Positions 61,149-64,000 of a stretch of DNA of 64,000 nt are shown here, one piece after another. Within the stretch, counting starts at the first letter, position 1, and the number at the start of each line of letters is the position of its first letter. The DNA is taken from NCBI RefSeq assembly GCF_900104175.1, contig NZ_FNIX01000001.1, forward strand, positions 1,253,975-1,317,974. Reading direction: 5' to 3'. The translations under genes and the position numbers were made by a program. The DNA is from Lentzea jiangxiensis (GTDB lineage: Bacteria > Actinomycetota > Actinomycetes > Mycobacteriales > Pseudonocardiaceae). The notes below the pieces were generated by a model. It was given only the letters and a program-made list of their open reading frames with translations. It was not told the origin of the DNA and searched no databases.

Positions 61149-61815
61149 CCACGGACTCGATGTGAGCGGCTGCGGCCGCGTGCGTCACACCGGTGTTGTG
61201 CAGCACGTCGGCCGCGGTCCCGCCTTCCTCCAGCAACACGCCGAGCAGGATGTGCTCGGTGCCGATGAACATGTGGCCCATCCGCAGCGCCTCGCGTACG
61301 GCCAGTTCGAGCGCCTTCTTGCAGTGCGTCGTGTACGGCTGCTTCTCCGGCCGTTGCTTGGCCTCGGTGTCGAGCCGGTTGAGGGTGGCGATGCGCGTGC
61401 TGCCGTCACCCGACTCCAGCTTCGCGACGGTCTTGGCCGCGAGCCCGCCCGACTCGTCGAGCAACCCGAGCAGCAGGTGCTCGGTGCCGATCCGCTCGCT
61501 GAACCGCGCGTGGTGCCTGGCGAGCGCGATCACCCGCCGCGAACGCTGCGTGTAGCGCTCCATGGTGGGCTTGCCGAGGTCCGGTGACTCCCTGGGCACG
61601 AACCGCTTCTGCGCGGCCTGCTTCGTGACGCCGAGGCTCTCGCCGATCTCGGCCCAGCTCGCCCCGCCGCGCCTCGCCTCGTCCACGAAGTGACCGATCA
61701 GGTGATCACCCAGTTCGTTCAGCTGACTGCTCATCTCCACCGCTCTCGCCAGGCGCACGAGAGCGTCGTCGGCCTCTTGGGCGACGGTGACGATGAGGTC
61801 GGTCAACTGGATCAC
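61114..61815 (-). CDS. HTH plus double Clp_N domain protein
   Basis: 233-aa protein without the AAA+ modules of ClpC. Residues about 1-75 are helical with a helix-turn-helix-like [21 protein letters not shown]. Two Clp N-terminal repeats follow: [32 protein letters not shown] (in parts, about 87-120) and [35 protein letters not shown] (in parts, about 164-200). Such Clp_N proteins are thought to bind degrons or arginine-phosphorylated proteins; joined to an HTH it may be a regulator. GTG start has TAGAGT 6 nt upstream inside a duplicated palindrome. Confidence 0.82.
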   Translation of the reverse strand: MIQLTDLIVTVAQEADDALVRLARAVEMSSQLNELGDHLIGHFVDEARRGGASWAEIGESLGVTKQAAQKRFVPRESPDLGKPTMERYTQRSRRVIALARHHARFSERIGTEHLLLGLLDESGGLAAKTVAKLESGDGSTRIATLNRLDTEAKQRPEKQPYTTHCKKALELAVREALRMGHMFIGTEHILLGVLLEEGGTAADVLHNTGVTHAAAAAHIESVVSGPRPVLPGA

Positions 61816-61817
61816 GC

Positions 61818-61863
61818 GTCAACTCTAGGTTGACAGCGAGAGGCGGGTCAACCTAGAGTTGAC
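61818..61863. promoter_or_regulatory. Duplicated palindromic operator at HTH/Clp_N promoter
   Basis: Two 17-bp elements, GTCAACTCTAGGTTGAC (61818-61834) and its exact complement GTCAACCTAGAGTTGAC (61847-61863), 12 bp apart. Each is a palindrome of GTCAAC-N5-GTTGAC. The left copy contains the TAGAGT -10 box of the minus-strand gene. Confidence 0.85.
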
Positions 61864-62262
61864 GGACTGGTGCACGCGATCAACGTCGATTCTGTTGTCT
61901 ACGTCGACTCAAGGTGGACGGCCTCATCAACGTCGATCTGCCTGGATCTGTGCGCACCGCTGACAACGTTGTCATCGGCGCTTGCCGAGCATCAAGCGCT
62001 TGCGAAGAGGTCAACATGTAGTCGACACGCAGGTCGACAGGACACAACTAATCCGCATCGACTCGGACGTCCATGTCGACGGCCGTCCCGTCCACGTTGA
62101 TCATGCGCTGGTCCACGTTGACGACTCCGTCAACGTGGACGGTTCTCGCCGATATCGACCCACTGCCATCAATGCCGATCGGCGGCGTCGACATCGACTC
62201 CACATCGACTCCACGTCGACGCCGCCCGAATCGACGTTGACCTGATGAGATCAATGTTGACG
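61864..62262. repeat. Array of GTYRAC/ATCRACGT-type hexamers
   Basis: Non-coding stretch packed with GTCGAC, GTCAAC and GTTGAC: eleven exact GTYRAC sites between 61903 and 62261, fifteen counting the adjacent operator. It also has two identical ATCAACGTCGAT 12-mers (61879-61890, 61926-61937), the palindrome GACAACGTTGTC (61962-61973), an inverted repeat GTCCACGTTGACG/CGTCAACGTGGAC with a 4-nt loop (62111-62140), and tandem ATCGACTCCAC units (62193-62214). Spacing is irregular. The half-site is that of the operator to its left. Confidence 0.8.
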
Positions 62263-62273
62263 GTCCACCCGCG

Positions 62274-62654
62274 TCAGGAAGCCGCCGTGATTCGGATGCC
62301 GATCGAGCCGGTCCGCCCGCGCCGCAGCTTGCTGCCGAACACGGTCACCCATCCGAACACCCCGTACTTCTTCGAGATGCGGGACCGCACGTCGTCGCTG
62401 CCCGTCTCGTCCAGCAAGGACGCGTGCGCCTTGGTCGACGGCCCCTTGGGGTTGCCGCGGACGTCGCACGGCCCCACCTCGACGTCACCGCTGCGCCGGA
62501 TCCGCTTGACCTTGCCGGTGTCCACGGCGCTCCACGCGTAGATCACCTCGTCGCTCTCGCCCGGCACGACCCAGACCGGTGTGGGTACCGGGGTGCCGTT
62601 CTTGCGGAACGTCGTCAGCAGCAGGTACTTGCCCTCGCCCAGTTCCCTGATCAT
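62274..62654 (-). CDS. PPOX-type (F420/FMN) flavoprotein
   Basis: 126-aa split-barrel protein of the pyridoxamine-oxidase-like family, PPOX class F420-dependent group common in actinobacteria. Features: GKYLLLTTFRKNGTPVPTPVW, the VIYAWSAVDTGKVKRIRRSGDVEVGPCDVRGN stretch (in parts) that forms the cofactor site, and a C-terminal YGVFGWVTVFG. Substrate unknown. TACGCT lies 8 nt before the ATG. Divergent from hisF; the two -10 boxes are only 18 bp apart. Confidence 0.85.
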   Translation of the reverse strand: MIRELGEGKYLLLTTFRKNGTPVPTPVWVVPGESDEVIYAWSAVDTGKVKRIRRSGDVEVGPCDVRGNPKGPSTKAHASLLDETGSDDVRSRISKKYGVFGWVTVFGSKLRRGRTGSIGIRITAAS

Positions 62655-62686
62655 GGCCGCGCAGCGTAGTCCGGGACGGCGGCTTG

Positions 62687-62692
62687 TAGGCT
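62687..62692 (+). promoter_or_regulatory. -10 box of leaderless hisF promoter
   Basis: TAGGCT 7 nt before ATG 62700. Confidence 0.62.
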
Positions 62693-62699
62693 TTCCCGC

Positions 62700-63458
62700 A
62701 TGTCAGTCGCGGTCCGTGTCATCCCCTGTCTCGACGTCGACCGGGGCCGGGTGGTGAAGGGCGTCAACTTCACGAACCTCGTCGACGCGGGTGATCCTGT
62801 CGAGCTCGCGAGGGCGTACGACGCCGAGGGCGCCGACGAGCTCACGTTCCTCGACGTGACGGCGAGCAGCGGCGACCGGGAGACGACGTTCGACGTGGTC
62901 CGCCGCACCGCCGAGCAGGTGTTCATCCCCCTCACGGTCGGTGGCGGCGTGCGCAGCCCCGAGGACGTCAACAAGCTGCTGCGCGCCGGCGCGGACAAGG
63001 TCAGCCTCAACACCGCGGCCATCGCACGGCCCGAGCTGCTCAAGGAGTGCTCGGAGCGCTATGGCGCCCAGTGCATCGTGCTGTCGGTCGACGCGCGGCG
63101 CGTGCCCGGCGGCACCGGCTTCGAGGTCACGACCCACGGCGGGCGCAACGGCACCGGCATCGACGCCGTGCAGTGGGCCGCGAAGGGTCAGGAGCTGGGC
63201 GTCGGCGAGATCCTGCTGAACTCGATGGACGCCGACGGCACCAAGGCCGGGTTCGACCTCGAGCTGATCGAACTGGTGCGGCGTGAGGTCGACGTCCCGC
63301 TGATCGCGAGCGGTGGCGCGGGCGCGGTCGACCACTTCGCGCCGGCCGTCGCCGCGGGTGCGGACGCCGTGCTGGCGGCCAGCGTGTTCCACTTCGGCCA
63401 GTTGCGCATCGGCGAGGTCAAGGACGGCCTGCGCCAGGCGGGCGTCGTGGTGCGGTGA
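62700..63458 (+). CDS. hisF: Imidazole glycerol phosphate synthase, cyclase subunit
   Basis: 252-aa TIM-barrel cyclase that joins PRFAR and ammonia from HisH to form imidazole glycerol phosphate and AICAR. Catalytic Asp residues in [18 protein letters not shown] and [16 protein letters not shown]; phosphate-binding [13 protein letters not shown] and [16 protein letters not shown] 62700 is leaderless. Its stop overlaps the next membrane-protein gene by 4 bp. Confidence 0.97.
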   Translation: MSVAVRVIPCLDVDRGRVVKGVNFTNLVDAGDPVELARAYDAEGADELTFLDVTASSGDRETTFDVVRRTAEQVFIPLTVGGGVRSPEDVNKLLRAGADKVSLNTAAIARPELLKECSERYGAQCIVLSVDARRVPGGTGFEVTTHGGRNGTGIDAVQWAAKGQELGVGEILLNSMDADGTKAGFDLELIELVRREVDVPLIASGGAGAVDHFAPAVAAGADAVLAASVFHFGQLRIGEVKDGLRQAGVVVR

Positions 63459-63814
63459 AGCCCGTCGAGGTGCGGGTGGCCTCGGCGGTCGCGTTCGGCG
63501 GTGCTCTGGTGTTCTTCGTGGTCGGGCTGGTTCTGTGGCGCTCGACCGGCGACGCGGACGTGTTGAAGCTGCCGTCGTTCATCGCGGCCGTCGAGCTGCC
63601 GGTCGCGGCGGCGTTGCTGCTCAGGCTGCGGTTCATGCACTACCCGGCGATGCTCGTGTTCGTCCTCGTCGCGTTGCTGCACCTCGTCATCGTGCTCGCC
63701 GACGGACCGGCGTGGGCTCGCGTCGCGTCCGGCGTGCTGTCCGCTGTGCACATCTACGGCGTGGTCCTGCTGAACACCGGACCGGCTCGTGAACACCTGG
63801 GAGGACCCCGTTGA
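63455..63814 (+). CDS. Small membrane protein between hisF and hisI
   Basis: 119-aa integral membrane protein with about four hydrophobic helices (residues about 8-28, 40-58, 63-84, 88-106). Not recognised. It is translationally coupled on both sides: GTG 63455 overlaps the hisF stop and its own stop overlaps the hisI TTG start. The role in histidine synthesis, if any, is unknown; position is the only clue. Confidence 0.75.
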   Translation: MKPVEVRVASAVAFGGALVFFVVGLVLWRSTGDADVLKLPSFIAAVELPVAAALLLRLRFMHYPAMLVFVLVALLHLVIVLADGPAWARVASGVLSAVHIYGVVLLNTGPAREHLGGPR

Positions 63815-64000
63815 GCAGCCCGCTCGATCCCGCCGTCTCCGCGAGGCTCAAGCGCACCCCGGACGGCTTGGTGTGCGCGGTCGCGCAGCAACGCGGCACC
63901 GGTGAGGTGCTCATGGTGGCGTGGATGGACGACGAGGCGTTGCACCGCACTCTCACCACCCGTCGTGCGACGTACTACTCGCGCAGCCGCCAGCAGCTGT
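63811..64000 (+). CDS. hisI: Phosphoribosyl-AMP cyclohydrolase, 3' end outside window
   Basis: Start of HisI (PRA-CH), the Zn-dependent cyclohydrolase of histidine synthesis; 63 codons lie in the window. TTG 63811 overlaps the previous stop by 4 bp and has GGGAGG 6 nt upstream. The residues [32 protein letters not shown] (in parts) and [10 protein letters not shown] match the N-terminal half, including the VAWM and YYSRSR motifs. The Zn-binding Cys residues are beyond the edge. Confidence 0.93.
   Translation, partial: MSSPLDPAVSARLKRTPDGLVCAVAQQRGTGEVLMVAWMDDEALHRTLTTRRATYYSRSRQQL

Noticed and set aside
61870-62254. Open frames on both strands with repeated HVD/NVD residues
   Set aside because: They arise because GTCGAC and GTCAAC are palindromic or near-palindromic and read Val-Asp on either strand. 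Frames shift or stop within 100-260 bp, there is no ribosome-binding site, and spacing is not in multiples of three.
61864-62262. CRISPR array
   Set aside because: Units are 6-13 bp, irregularly spaced and degenerate, with no constant 25-40 bp repeat or unique spacers and no cas genes.

Overview
The window is high-GC chromosomal DNA from an actinomycete, most likely a member of the Pseudonocardiales (Lentzea/Saccharothrix/Actinosynnema type). The reasons are the Mycobacterium-like order murG-murC-ftsQ-ftsZ-pgeF-yggS-sepF-yggT-wag31, an actinobacterial translational T-box in front of ileS, a SAM-IV riboswitch, frequent GTG/TTG starts, and very many leaderless genes with a TANNNT box 6-8 nt before the start codon. 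No rRNA, tRNA, CRISPR array or complete insertion sequence was seen. The species assignment is inference.

Layout. 1-9.8 kb is the 3' part of the division and cell-wall cluster: murG (cut by the window edge), murC, ftsQ, ftsZ, pgeF, yggS, sepF, yggT, wag31 and a Cys-containing membrane protein. 9.8-18.1 kb holds a TetR-controlled alpha/beta hydrolase, a DoxX-like protein, T-box-ileS, a secreted HAF-repeat-like protein, a divergent SRPBCC/TetR pair and a secreted M28 aminopeptidase. 18.1-26 kb holds a CPA1-type antiporter, a SAM-IV-controlled class-V aminotransferase-fold enzyme, lspA, rluD, a NAD(P)-binding protein, a LysR/IMPase-like divergent pair and a winged-helix protein. 26-35.8 kb holds dnaE, a P450 abutting bioA, a small lectin, a glutaredoxin, bioD, bioB, bsaP and a DUF2567-type protein. 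35.8-43.2 kb holds an MFS/DUF1445 operon with a GntR-type operator, a LON-domain protein, and an NrtR-type regulator divergent from nadA-nadB-nadC. 43.2-48.9 kb holds a monooxygenase-like protein, a nitrilase, a solute-binding lipoprotein, a PH-domain-like protein, a class-V aminotransferase-fold enzyme and an M14 carboxypeptidase.

48.9-64 kb is a histidine locus broken into pieces: hisD-hisC-hisB plus a 51-aa membrane protein; then an accessory island; then hisH, hisA, hisF and hisI (cut by the window end), of which hisH, hisA and hisF each have their own leaderless promoter. The island contains a TIR-TM-WD40-like protein, a methyltransferase, a KptA/Tpt1 2'-phosphotransferase, a broken alpha/beta hydrolase, a SoxR-type regulator with an adjacent two-subunit transketolase-like operon, and a membrane protein of unknown function. 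Between hisA and hisF lie an HTH/Clp_N protein, a roughly 440-bp array packed with GTYRAC hexamers, and a PPOX-type flavoprotein.

The points most worth following are: the TIR-TM-WD40 gene placed inside the his locus next to a second NAD+-using enzyme family; the GTYRAC array, whose half-sites match the duplicated palindrome in the HTH/Clp_N promoter; the SoxR-type 19-bp-spacer promoter driving a split transketolase; and the P450 directly before bioA in a biotin region with no bioF. Seven convergent gene pairs overlap at their 3' ends, so the genome is tightly packed on both strands.
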